A stretch of 53,857 bases of DNA from Gallionella sp. GTDB lineage: Bacteria > Pseudomonadota > Gammaproteobacteria > Burkholderiales > Gallionellaceae. A program made the translations under genes and the position numbers. The stretch lies in NCBI GenBank assembly GCA_025350405.1, contig JANXXX010000083.1, positions 1-53,857 of the forward strand. The letters are read 5' to 3'. Position 1 is the first letter of the stretch; every line of letters starts with the position of its first letter. Below are positions 34,202 to 41,496 of the stretch, piece by piece. The notes below the pieces were generated by a model. It worked only from the letters and a program-made list of their open reading frames with translations. It did no database searches and was not told the DNA's origin.

Positions 34202-35290
34202 CTACCTTTTTGCACCCATCGCTAGCGCCTTCAACCTGCCTTGCTCCAGCGCTGCCTTATCCGGCTCGATCAGCCAGCCCTGCAAATTATCCATCACCAG
34301 ATCGGTCAGTGCGTGCATCCAGTCGTCGCGTTCGTTGAGGCAGGGGATGTAGTGGTATTCGCCGCCGCCCGCGTGCTGGAAATCTTCCTTGCCTTCCATC
34401 GCGATTTCTTCCAGTGTTTCCAGGCAGTCGGCGACGAAGCCGGGGCAGACTACGTCTACGCGTTTGATTTTTTGTTTGCCGAATTCCTGTAGCGTGGCGG
34501 TGGTGTAGGGCTTGAGCCATTCCGCCTTGCCGAAGCGCGACTGGAAGCTGAGCGCGTATTGCTCGGGCTTCAGGCCGAGTTCCTGCGCGAGCAGGCGAGC
34601 GGTCTTGTGGCATTCGCAGTGGTAGGGGTCGCCTTTGTCCAGCGAGAATTGTGGCAGGCCGTGGAAGCTCATTAGCAGTTTTTCCGGGCGGCCGTTTTTC
34701 ATCCAGTATTCGTTGATGTTGTTCGCCAGTGCCTTGATGTAGCCGAGGTTATCGTGGAAGTTTTTGATGGTGCGCAACGCGGGAGTGTTGCGCATTTGCT
34801 GCAACTCTGCGAACACGATGTCGAAGGCGGTGGCAGTACTGCTCGCGGCATATTGCGGATACATCGGCACGACCAGGATGCGCTGGCAGTTCTGTTCTTT
34901 GAGTTTGCGCAGCACAGATGGTATCGAAGGGTTGCCGTAGCGCATCGCATAGTCCACCACATAAGGCGCTTTGGTGCGCTGGCTGAGAAAGCCTTGCAAC
35001 AGCGAGGTTTGTTTTTCGGTATGCACGCGCAACGGCGAGCCTTCCGACAGCCACACCGTGGCATATTTTGCGGCGGATTTTTTCGGGCGCGTGTTGAGGA
35101 TGATGCCGTTCAGGATCAGCCACCAGATTGCCTTGGGGATCTCCACGACGCGCGGGTCGCTGAGGAATTCTTTCAGGTAAGTGCGTACGGACGATGGCGT
35201 GGGTGCATCCGGTGTGCCGAGGTTGACCAGCAGGATGCCGGTCTTGACGGGTGTGCCGTGGCTGTGGGTGGGTTCAGTTTGGTAGGCCAT
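34202..35290 (-). CDS. hemH: Ferrochelatase
   Basis: A 362-residue ferrochelatase inserting Fe2+ into protoporphyrin IX, the last step of heme synthesis, at the cytoplasmic membrane. The metal/porphyrin histidine is in [13 protein letters not shown] (near residue 204) and the conserved glutamate region is [15 protein letters not shown] (near 318). The N-terminal [20 protein letters not shown] and the [19 protein letters not shown] segments are typical. It lies 39 bases after hrcA on the same strand. The many cytochromes in the window make heme supply important here. Confidence 0.96.
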   Translation of the reverse strand: MAYQTEPTHSHGTPVKTGILLVNLGTPDAPTPSSVRTYLKEFLSDPRVVEIPKAIWWLILNGIILNTRPKKSAAKYATVWLSEGSPLRVHTEKQTSLLQGFLSQRTKAPYVVDYAMRYGNPSIPSVLRKLKEQNCQRILVVPMYPQYAASSTATAFDIVFAELQQMRNTPALRTIKNFHDNLGYIKALANNINEYWMKNGRPEKLLMSFHGLPQFSLDKGDPYHCECHKTARLLAQELGLKPEQYALSFQSRFGKAEWLKPYTTATLQEFGKQKIKRVDVVCPGFVADCLETLEEIAMEGKEDFQHAGGGEYHYIPCLNERDDWMHALTDLVMDNLQGWLIEPDKAALEQGRLKALAMGAKR

Positions 35291-35329
35291 AGTGAATTGC
35301 CAAAAGTAGGGAGTGGATAAAATTAATAT

Positions 35330-36349
35330 TCAATTCTGCGACAGCGCATTACCCAGCAAGCGCGCGGTGATGTCCACGATCGGAATCACACGCTCGTAGT
35401 CCATGCGTTTCGGGCCGACCACGGCGAGGGTGCCGATCACTTTGCCGTCGGCGGAGTAGGGTGCGGTGATCACGCTGCATTCGTCCAGCGAAGCCAGCCC
35501 GGATTCGCTGCCGACAAAAATGTGGATGCCTTGTCCGCGGCGGCTGGCATCCAGCAGTTGCAGCAGCTCGGTTTTTTGTTCGAACAGATTGAACAGGCCG
35601 CGCAGGCGGTTCATGTCGGTGGACAGGTCTGCCACATGCAACAGATTGTGTTCGCCGCTGATGACATAATCCTCGGATTGTTTCGCCTGCGCCGCATCGC
35701 CTGCCGCCAATGCCGCCGCCATCAACGCGCTCATGTCCTGATGCAGTTGCTGCAATTCGCCGCGCAGGCGGTCGCGGATCTGCGAGAAGCTGCAGCCTAT
35801 GTAATTCTGGTTGAGGAAGTTGCCCGCCTCGGTGAGTTGCGACTGAGTATAATCGCGTTCCAGCAACAGCACGCGGTTCTCCACTTCGCCGTCCGGCATC
35901 ACGATGATCAGCAGCACGCGCTTTTCGTCCAGGCGCAGAAACTCGATCTGGCGTACAGTGATCGCACTGCGTCCAGTGGTGGCGACCACGCCGGCGAAGT
36001 GGGTCAGTTCGGAAAGTATGTTGGAGGCTTGGGCGATCAGCCGCGACGGGTTGTCGGGCTGCAACTGGTGTTCCATCTGCTTGACACTTTGGCTGTCTAG
36101 CGGCTTGGTGACCAGCATCGTGTCGATGAACAAGCGATACGCCATTCCGGTAGGGATGCGCCCCGCCGAGGTGTGCGGGCTGCTGACCAGGCCGATCTCT
36201 TCCAGTTCGGACATCACATTGCGGATGGTCGCCGAACTGACCTCCAGGCCGGAGTATTGTTGCAAGGCGCGCGAACCGACCGGCTGGCCATCGCTGATAT
36301 AGCGTTCCATCAGGGTCTTGAGCAGGATTTGTGCGCGGTCGTTTAACAT
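35330..36349 (-). CDS. hrcA: Heat-inducible transcription repressor HrcA
   Basis: A 339-residue HrcA, repressor of groESL and dnaK operons through the CIRCE operator. The N-terminal winged helix contains [20 protein letters not shown], followed by [20 protein letters not shown], both diagnostic. The C-terminal GAF-like domain ends LGNALSQN. No CIRCE element is seen in this window, so its targets lie elsewhere. It is the upstream gene of hemH. Its start is ATG 36349 with no strong ribosome site. Confidence 0.95.
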   Translation of the reverse strand: MLNDRAQILLKTLMERYISDGQPVGSRALQQYSGLEVSSATIRNVMSELEEIGLVSSPHTSAGRIPTGMAYRLFIDTMLVTKPLDSQSVKQMEHQLQPDNPSRLIAQASNILSELTHFAGVVATTGRSAITVRQIEFLRLDEKRVLLIIVMPDGEVENRVLLLERDYTQSQLTEAGNFLNQNYIGCSFSQIRDRLRGELQQLHQDMSALMAAALAAGDAAQAKQSEDYVISGEHNLLHVADLSTDMNRLRGLFNLFEQKTELLQLLDASRRGQGIHIFVGSESGLASLDECSVITAPYSADGKVIGTLAVVGPKRMDYERVIPIVDITARLLGNALSQN

Positions 36350-36504
36350 TATGTGGATTCTACCATTGGCAATACGATGCTCAATCTACTTTAAAGGTTC
36401 CTTGATATAAATATGCCGGGGAGGGTGCGTCACTAAATTAGTATCCAATATTGAACCCCTGTCTTGTAAACTACACCAACAGGATTCAATTTTGGGAAGC
36501 ATGG

Positions 36505-36921
36505 ATGTTGCGCATATATTTCGTATTCAGTTTGATGTTCGCACTTGCAGTGTTGACGGCGAACCCGGCCTTTGCAGAAACTCCCGTCGAGGTGCTGGCA
36601 GCGATAAAAGCCGAGGCGGCGGGCACGCCGGGTTTTCAGGGGTTCTCGGCTGAGCGGGGAGAAAAATTCTTCAAGACCAAGCAAAAACATAAATTGAGTT
36701 GTTCTTCTTGCCATACCGACAACCCCGCTGCGCAGGGCAAGCATTCCGAAACCGATAAGGTTATCAAGCCGTTGGCGCCAGCCGCCAATGAGGAAAGATT
36801 CACTGACATGAAAAAAGTGGCAAAATGGTTCAAGCGCAATTGCAACGATGTGCTGGATCGGGAATGCACAGCGCAGGAAAAGGGTGACGTGCTCTCTTAC
36901 CTGCTTACAGTAAAAAAATAG
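36505..36921 (+). CDS. SHP-type cytochrome c (DUF1924)
   Basis: A 138-residue monoheme cytochrome c of the sphaeroides heme protein (SHP)/DUF1924 type. The signal peptide ends at NPAFA and the single heme site CSSCH is near residue 66-70. The segment SETDKVIKPLAPAANEERFT and NCNDVLDRECTAQEKGD with its two cysteines match SHP. In Rhodobacter, SHP binds oxygen and is encoded with a diheme cytochrome c and a cytochrome b, exactly the order here. ATG 36505 has GGGAAG upstream; a longer frame from 36451 is unlikely. Confidence 0.85.
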   Translation: MLRIYFVFSLMFALAVLTANPAFAETPVEVLAAIKAEAAGTPGFQGFSAERGEKFFKTKQKHKLSCSSCHTDNPAAQGKHSETDKVIKPLAPAANEERFTDMKKVAKWFKRNCNDVLDRECTAQEKGDVLSYLLTVKK

Positions 36922-36961
36922 GAGGCTGTCAAAATTCACATTTCATCCCAACTGATAAAAC

Positions 36962-37014
36962 AACTAGCCATTCCACTAAGTTGCCAAAAAACGGCAACCA
37001 AGTGGCTGGTTATG
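36962..37014. repeat. Hairpin element D, copy 1
   Basis: ACTAGCCATTCCACTAAG and CAACCAAGTGGCTGGTTATG form an imperfect inverted pair around a GCC-AAAAAAC-GGC centre. The same 52-base element recurs at 48572-48623 with about seven differences. This copy lies between the SHP gene and the diheme cytochrome gene. Confidence 0.85.
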
Positions 37015-37019
37015 CTGTG

Positions 37020-37083
37020 TTGCGTAAAAAATTTCTTGCTTACATATAATACATATGCGGCGCGGCTAAATTTTTTCCGCGCC
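37020..37083 (+). promoter_or_regulatory. Possible promoter and leader hairpin of the diheme cytochrome gene
   Basis: A perfect TATAAT (37045-37050) has TTGCGT at 37020-37025, with a 19-base spacer (longer than optimal). It is followed by a GGCGCGG/CCGCGCC stem (37059-37083) in what would be the 5' leader of the gene at 37138. This may give dhc and cytochrome b a separate transcript from SHP. Confidence 0.45.
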
Positions 37084-37137
37084 TTGCATTTGGGCGAACT
37101 CTGAATTTTAGAGTCACCTTAAAAATAGGAGACTGTC

Positions 37138-37617
37138 ATGTTCAAGGCTAAATATATCACCCTGATGTTCGCCGTGGTCGTATTGGCGATGGGCGCAATG
37201 ATGTCTGCCGCGCAAGCAGAGGGTACACAGAAAGGTTCAGCCAGCAATGCCAAGTGGAAAGACGAATGCGGCGCTTGTCACTTTGCCTTTCCGCCGCGTT
37301 TTCTTCCCGCTGAATCATGGCGCACGATCATGGCCGGACTGAACAAGCACTTTGGCAGCAATGCCGGTCTGGATGCTGCAACCGCCAGTGAGATCACTGC
37401 CTTCCTGGAAAAAAATGCCAGCACCAAAAAACATGAGGTATTGGCCAAGCCGTTGCTGCGCATCACTGAAACGCCCTGGTTCAAGTCCGAACACAGGGAA
37501 GTGGCTGCGCGCGACTGGAAAAATCCCAAGGTCAAGAGTCCGGCCAATTGCGGGGCTTGCCATACCAAGGCCGACAGCGGTGATTTCAATGAAGACAATG
37601 TAAAGATACCCCGCTAG
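37138..37617 (+). CDS. Diheme cytochrome c (DHC-type)
   Basis: A 159-residue periplasmic diheme cytochrome c. The signal peptide ends in SAAQAE and the two heme sites are both CGACH (near residues 44-48 and 140-144). Between them the segment RFLPAESWRTIMAGLNKHFG is typical of the DHC family that pairs with SHP cytochromes. A ribosome site (ATAGGAGACTGTC) precedes the ATG. DHC passes electrons between the membrane cytochrome b and SHP or another acceptor. A paralogue lies 1.5 kb downstream. Confidence 0.88.
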   Translation: MFKAKYITLMFAVVVLAMGAMMSAAQAEGTQKGSASNAKWKDECGACHFAFPPRFLPAESWRTIMAGLNKHFGSNAGLDAATASEITAFLEKNASTKKHEVLAKPLLRITETPWFKSEHREVAARDWKNPKVKSPANCGACHTKADSGDFNEDNVKIPR

Positions 37618-37629
37618 GAAGACTCGGTC

Positions 37630-38250
37630 ATGATTCGACGCATTTTGGTTTGGGATGTGCCCACGCGGGTCTTTCACTGGCTGCAGGTGTTGTCTTTTGG
37701 TGCGTCATATTTGGTGGCATTCTCAGAACGATTGCGCAATTATCATTTGGCGCTGGGTTACATCCTGCTGGGCTTGCTGGTGTTCAGGTTGCTGTGGGGT
37801 TTTATCGGCACACGCTATGCGCGGTTCAGTTCGTTCCTGTTCAACCCGAAGGAAGTCGTCGCTTATTTGTTGATGATGGCCAAAGGCAAGCCTGCACATT
37901 ATTTGGGGCATAACCCGGCGGGGAGTGTGTCGGTCTGGCTGCTGTTGTCGCTGGGAATGTTTGTCTGTGTGACGGGGGTGATGGCGCTTCAGGATGATGC
38001 CAGCGATCTCGTGGTTGCGATGCACGGCGTTTCGACCAATGCCATGCTGGGTGTGATAGTGCTGCATCTTGTCGGCGTGATGGTGAGCAGCATCCTGCAT
38101 CGTGAAAATCTGGTGCGCGCCATGTTTACCGGTTTCAAGTTTGCTGAGTCGGATGAAGGAATCCAGCGCGCGTTCGGCTGGCTGGGTGCATTGATGGTTG
38201 TCGCGGTTGCCGTATTTTGGTTCGCTTATGTCAGGAAACCGCTTGGGTGA
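37630..38250 (+). CDS. Cytochrome b561-type membrane protein
   Basis: A 206-residue inner-membrane cytochrome b. It has four hydrophobic helices with the heme-ligating histidines in WDVPTRVFHWLQVL (helix 1) and further His residues in VVAMHGVSTNAM and VIVLHLVGVMVSSILHREN, matching the prokaryotic b561 family. It would oxidise quinol or other reductant and feed the diheme cytochrome encoded 12 bases upstream. The pairing with SHP and DHC is the known arrangement of the shp operon. Confidence 0.88.
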   Translation: MIRRILVWDVPTRVFHWLQVLSFGASYLVAFSERLRNYHLALGYILLGLLVFRLLWGFIGTRYARFSSFLFNPKEVVAYLLMMAKGKPAHYLGHNPAGSVSVWLLLSLGMFVCVTGVMALQDDASDLVVAMHGVSTNAMLGVIVLHLVGVMVSSILHRENLVRAMFTGFKFAESDEGIQRAFGWLGALMVVAVAVFWFAYVRKPLG

Positions 38251-38309
38251 AGATCAGCACATTACTTGTCGGCGGGACAACCGCAAACTTAAATCTGAAA
38301 AAGTCAGTT

Positions 38310-38453
38310 AGCCACAGAGGACACAGAGTTCACAGAGGAGAAACAATTGGTTGCCGTAAATATTTGTTTCACCCACCAGGTAAACCGAAAAATATTTGGC
38401 ATACGCTTCATCTCTGTGATCTCTGTGGCTTGAATTGCGGTTGTTAGGTTAAG
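38310..38453. repeat. CACAGAG-rich palindromic repeat, copy B
   Basis: Inverted CACAGAG/CTCTGTG arms at both ends with an internal region that, read on the minus strand, shares AGATGAAGCG and later ACCTGGTGGGTG with copy C. The right flank CTTGAATTGCGGTTGTTAGG is the reverse complement of the flank of copy A. It separates the cytochrome b gene from the membrane-protein gene at 38463. Confidence 0.9.
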
Positions 38454-38462
38454 GGCTAATGC

Positions 38463-39161
38463 ATGAAATGCAGATTCAAGTTCAGAAATATTGCTGCCAG
38501 CATTTGCCTGATGACTTTATCGGGCATGGTTTACGCAGACGATGCAGCGGCGAATCTTGCATTGCCGACGGCGGCAAGTTTTTATTCCAGGAATTTCCAA
38601 ACATTCAAATCACGATCATTTAATCCGCCAGCATTTAATTCCACGACCTACCTGCTGGCAGCGAATGAGAGTGAGATCGTCGAGGGGCCGGTTGGGGCCA
38701 CTTCTGCAAACATTGAGACTGTAACCCCTGCGGCGCAATTCAAGCCTCCGTTGTTGTCGGGTAGAAAGATTCATCAATACTTGGGTTTGGGAACCGTGAT
38801 GCTGGCTGGATTGACGGTGCTGGCCGCGCCCGAAGAGGCTTGTGAACAGAATTGCCCGCCACCTTCACAGCAGCCGCCGAGGCAAACCTCTGGCACTACC
38901 CATACAAGGTTGGCTCGCGCTACCGCTGTGATGGCCGTTGCCACGGTGATGACCGGACTGGTGTTTCATTGGAACGACATTCATTGGGAAGACCCATTTA
39001 CCGATCCGGATAAACTGCATGCGAGGCTGGCCACCACAGGAGCGCTGCTCATGTTGTATGCGGTGAATAAATCGGCCCATTCCACTGAGCCAACCAGCCA
39101 TGCGGGTATCGCCGAGTTGGGCGCGGTGACCATGGTTGTCGCTATCAAGTTGACCTGGTGA
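38463..39161 (+). CDS. Unrecognised membrane protein with helix-start histidines
   Basis: A 232-residue protein I cannot place. A signal peptide-like N-terminus (ending in VYADDAAA) is followed by a loop of about 75 residues, then four predicted helices that each start at or close to a histidine: HQYLGLG (His104), HTRLARA (His147), LHARLAT (His186) and HAGIAEL (His213). Between helices 1 and 2 lie two cysteines and a PPPSQQPPR loop; HWNDIHW follows helix 2. The pattern recalls b561-like heme-binding bundles. It lies between two cytochrome genes and 12 bases before the second diheme cytochrome, so a membrane electron-transfer role is plausible but unproven. Confidence 0.7.
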   Translation: MKCRFKFRNIAASICLMTLSGMVYADDAAANLALPTAASFYSRNFQTFKSRSFNPPAFNSTTYLLAANESEIVEGPVGATSANIETVTPAAQFKPPLLSGRKIHQYLGLGTVMLAGLTVLAAPEEACEQNCPPPSQQPPRQTSGTTHTRLARATAVMAVATVMTGLVFHWNDIHWEDPFTDPDKLHARLATTGALLMLYAVNKSAHSTEPTSHAGIAELGAVTMVVAIKLTW

Positions 39162-39173
39162 CGGAGTGTGACG

Positions 39174-39737
39174 ATGCAAAGGAAATGGAAAGTTGTCGCA
39201 CTGTTAGCTGCTGCGCTGTCATTGGTCAGTGCCTATGCCGGGGCGGAAGAGGACTTTGTGGGCTGGCTGCTGAATTTTCAGCGTCAAAAAAATGTTAAGC
39301 CGGTTAGCGACAAACAGTATCAAGACGAATGCGGGGAATGTCACTTCGCCTATCAGCCCGGGTTATTGCCGGCAAAGTCCTGGGAAGCATTGCTGAACGC
39401 CGACGCGTTGCGCAAACATTTCGGTGTCGATGCCGAGCTTGATAATGACACCCTGAAGGTCATACATGATTATGCGGTGGACAACGCAGCGGATAAATCC
39501 TGGCACAAGCGTTCGCGCAAGATCGCCGTTGCCACGGAGGAAGGCCCGGCCCCGCTGCGTATCACCGAGCTGCGCTATATTTCCCGCAAGCACCACGATA
39601 TCCCCGAGAAAATGATCAAGGGTAACAAGGGCGTGAAGTCGCTGAGCTTTTGCGACAAGTGCCACACTCAGGCTGCGGACGGTGTCTATGATATGGATAC
39701 CGTGGCTATTCCGAATTATCCGGGCTGGGATGATTAG
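39174..39737 (+). CDS. Second diheme cytochrome c (DHC-type)
   Basis: A 187-residue periplasmic diheme cytochrome c with a signal peptide ending in YAGAEE. Heme sites are CGECH (near 50-54) and CDKCH (near 162-166). LLPAKSWEALLNADALRKHFG matches the first DHC protein, showing a paralogue pair. ATG 39174 has ACGGAG upstream and starts 12 bases after the stop of the membrane protein. It is longer than the first copy by about 28 residues, in the segment between the hemes. Likely partner: the membrane protein encoded immediately upstream. Confidence 0.85.
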   Translation: MQRKWKVVALLAAALSLVSAYAGAEEDFVGWLLNFQRQKNVKPVSDKQYQDECGECHFAYQPGLLPAKSWEALLNADALRKHFGVDAELDNDTLKVIHDYAVDNAADKSWHKRSRKIAVATEEGPAPLRITELRYISRKHHDIPEKMIKGNKGVKSLSFCDKCHTQAADGVYDMDTVAIPNYPGWDD

Positions 39738-39892
39738 TTTTGCCAGGGGCTCGTTCGCTAGCAGTTTGTTGAATTTCTCTCGCACGTTCTCTCAGCCCGC
39801 CCCGTTTACACCGTGGACTTTCCCCGTTTCGCCAAGCAAGTTATTATCAAGGCCGAAACTGAAATAGAAGGATAGAATACAATCACCGTCCA

Positions 39893-40270
39893 ATGATGAG
39901 AAGAATATCTACATTCACCTTGCGGCTGCTGCTTGTCGTGCTAATCGGCACTTTCATGTCGCCGAGTTTTGCCTGGCAAATGGTTGACAGCCACAGTGAA
40001 TCGGCAGACACCTCAGTGGTCGCGGGCAACACAGGACATCATGAAAGCTACATGCATCATCACCACCATGACGATGATAATGACGATGATGACGCTGCGC
40101 ATGGACAGATCGGTCATTTGCTGAGCCACCTGCCGGTCTTCATATACGAAACCGCGACGATTTTTCTTTCCGCGACCGCCCCGGTCGCATATCCGGTACG
40201 CCACACCATTACTTTTTACGCGGACGCCGAGCCGCCCTTCAAACCTCCTCGAAGCTCCCCCCTCAGTTAA
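39893..40270 (+). CDS. His/Asp-rich periplasmic protein, possible metal-binding CzcI-like
   Basis: A 125-residue exported protein. A signal sequence (LRLLLVVLIGTFMSPSFA) precedes a metal-binding stretch with YMHHHHHDDDNDDDDAAH and several flanking histidines, then a C-terminal segment with EPPFKPPRSSPLS. It is the first gene of the metal-efflux cluster, a position often held by small metal-binding regulators such as CzcI, but sequence similarity to CzcI is only general. It would bind divalent metal in the periplasm. The stop codon lies inside the stem of the downstream terminator-like hairpin. Confidence 0.7.
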   Translation: MMRRISTFTLRLLLVVLIGTFMSPSFAWQMVDSHSESADTSVVAGNTGHHESYMHHHHHDDDNDDDDAAHGQIGHLLSHLPVFIYETATIFLSATAPVAYPVRHTITFYADAEPPFKPPRSSPLS

Positions 40271-40301
40271 CTCCGCCTGAATGGCGGAGTTAAACATGTT
40301 T
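40267..40301 (+). terminator. Intrinsic terminator or attenuator before the efflux adaptor gene
   Basis: TTAACTCCGCC (40267-40277) and GGCGGAGTTAA (40283-40293) form a perfect 11-bp stem with a TGAAT loop, followed by ACATGTTTTTTG. It overlaps the stop codon of the His-rich gene. A second stem, CCACG-x-CGCT / AGCG-x-CGTGG (40311-40333), follows within 20 bases, as in attenuators. It should limit transcription into the adaptor and pump genes unless overcome. Confidence 0.85.
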
Positions 40302-40371
40302 TTTGTCTTCCACGGCGCTTTGAGCGGCGTGGTCACGTTTGTTGCATCGTCAGATGTTACGTGAGGTATTT

Positions 40372-41496
40372 ATGAACAAAATAAATCAATATATCCAGGT
40401 ATTCGCATGCGCCATAGCTGTGCTGTGCGTTTTTACGTCTATCGCCCAAGCGGCTGATCGCCCTGCCAGGTTCGCTGTTTCCAACGGACAAATACAAGTA
40501 TTGGGCATCACGACTGCGCCGTTGCAGAGTCAATCCGGTTCGGTGCGTGTGAGTTTTCCTGCTCAGGTAGTGGTTCCGCCAAACGCTGAACAGGTCATCA
40601 GCTCGCCAGTGGCCGGTTTGGTATCTCAATTGTTTGTTCAGCAGAATCAGGCGGTGCGTAGCGGTGCGCCGCTGGTACGTATTGCCAGCCCGGAATTCGG
40701 CCAATTGCAATTGCAATTGCTTCAGGCGAACTCGCGCGCCACGCTGGCGCGGCAAGCCGCGCAACGCGAGCAACAGTTGTTCGATGACGGCATCATCCCG
40801 CAGCGCCGCGTGCAGGAAGCGCTGGCTAGCTTGAAGGAAACCGAGGCCGTGCTTGGTCAGGCCAAGGCAGCACTGCGTTTAACGGGTATGACCGCCGAGA
40901 CGATAGACGGGATTGCCGCTTCCGGCAACCCGCAGGACAGCATGACACTGACTGCGATGCAGGCCGGGGTTGTCACTCAGATCGCTGTCAAGCCCGGCCA
41001 GCGGGTGGATTCGGTCACCCCGTTATTGTATGTGGTGCAGACCGATCTCCTGTGGCTCGACATTCAGGTTCCGGTCGCCGAGAGCGCCAGTTGGCAACCC
41101 GGAACCCGGTTCAAGGTGCAAGGCCGCGACATTGAGGCGCGCATTCTGAGCATCAGCCCGAACGTCTCGGCTGGCAGTCAGACGGTGGTGCTGCGCGCAG
41201 TAATCGATGGCAAGGCCGGGCAGGTGCGCCCCGGCGAATTTTTGACCGTCGAGTTGCCCGTCGCGGCTACGGCTGGCGGTTGGGGCTTGCCGTTGTCCGC
41301 CGTGGCCCACGACGGCAATCAGGCATATATATTCGTCCGCACGGCGGACGGTTTTGAAGCCAGACCGGTAAAGGTCGCGGCCAGCGCCGGCCAGCGGGTG
41401 CAGGTGCAAGGCCAGATCAAGTCAGGCGAGCAAGTCGCCGTCAGCAGCGTGGTGGCGCTCAAGGGCGCTTGGCTCAACGGCAAGGGAGGCAAATGA
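40372..41496 (+). CDS. HME-RND periplasmic adaptor (CzcB/CusB-like)
   Basis: A 374-residue membrane-fusion protein for metal efflux. ATG 40372 has GAGGTATTT upstream; a longer frame from 40339 lacks support. A signal peptide ends at SIAQAADRP. The lipoyl halves SSPVAGLVSQLFVQQNQAV and SMTLTAMQAGVVTQIAVKPG flank a helical hairpin (about 100-180) with LFDDGIIPQRRVQEALASLK. The barrel region then follows. It links the inner-membrane pump to the outer-membrane channel and may bind metal. The stop codon overlaps the start of the pump gene. Confidence 0.9.
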   Translation: MNKINQYIQVFACAIAVLCVFTSIAQAADRPARFAVSNGQIQVLGITTAPLQSQSGSVRVSFPAQVVVPPNAEQVISSPVAGLVSQLFVQQNQAVRSGAPLVRIASPEFGQLQLQLLQANSRATLARQAAQREQQLFDDGIIPQRRVQEALASLKETEAVLGQAKAALRLTGMTAETIDGIAASGNPQDSMTLTAMQAGVVTQIAVKPGQRVDSVTPLLYVVQTDLLWLDIQVPVAESASWQPGTRFKVQGRDIEARILSISPNVSAGSQTVVLRAVIDGKAGQVRPGEFLTVELPVAATAGGWGLPLSAVAHDGNQAYIFVRTADGFEARPVKVAASAGQRVQVQGQIKSGEQVAVSSVVALKGAWLNGKGGK

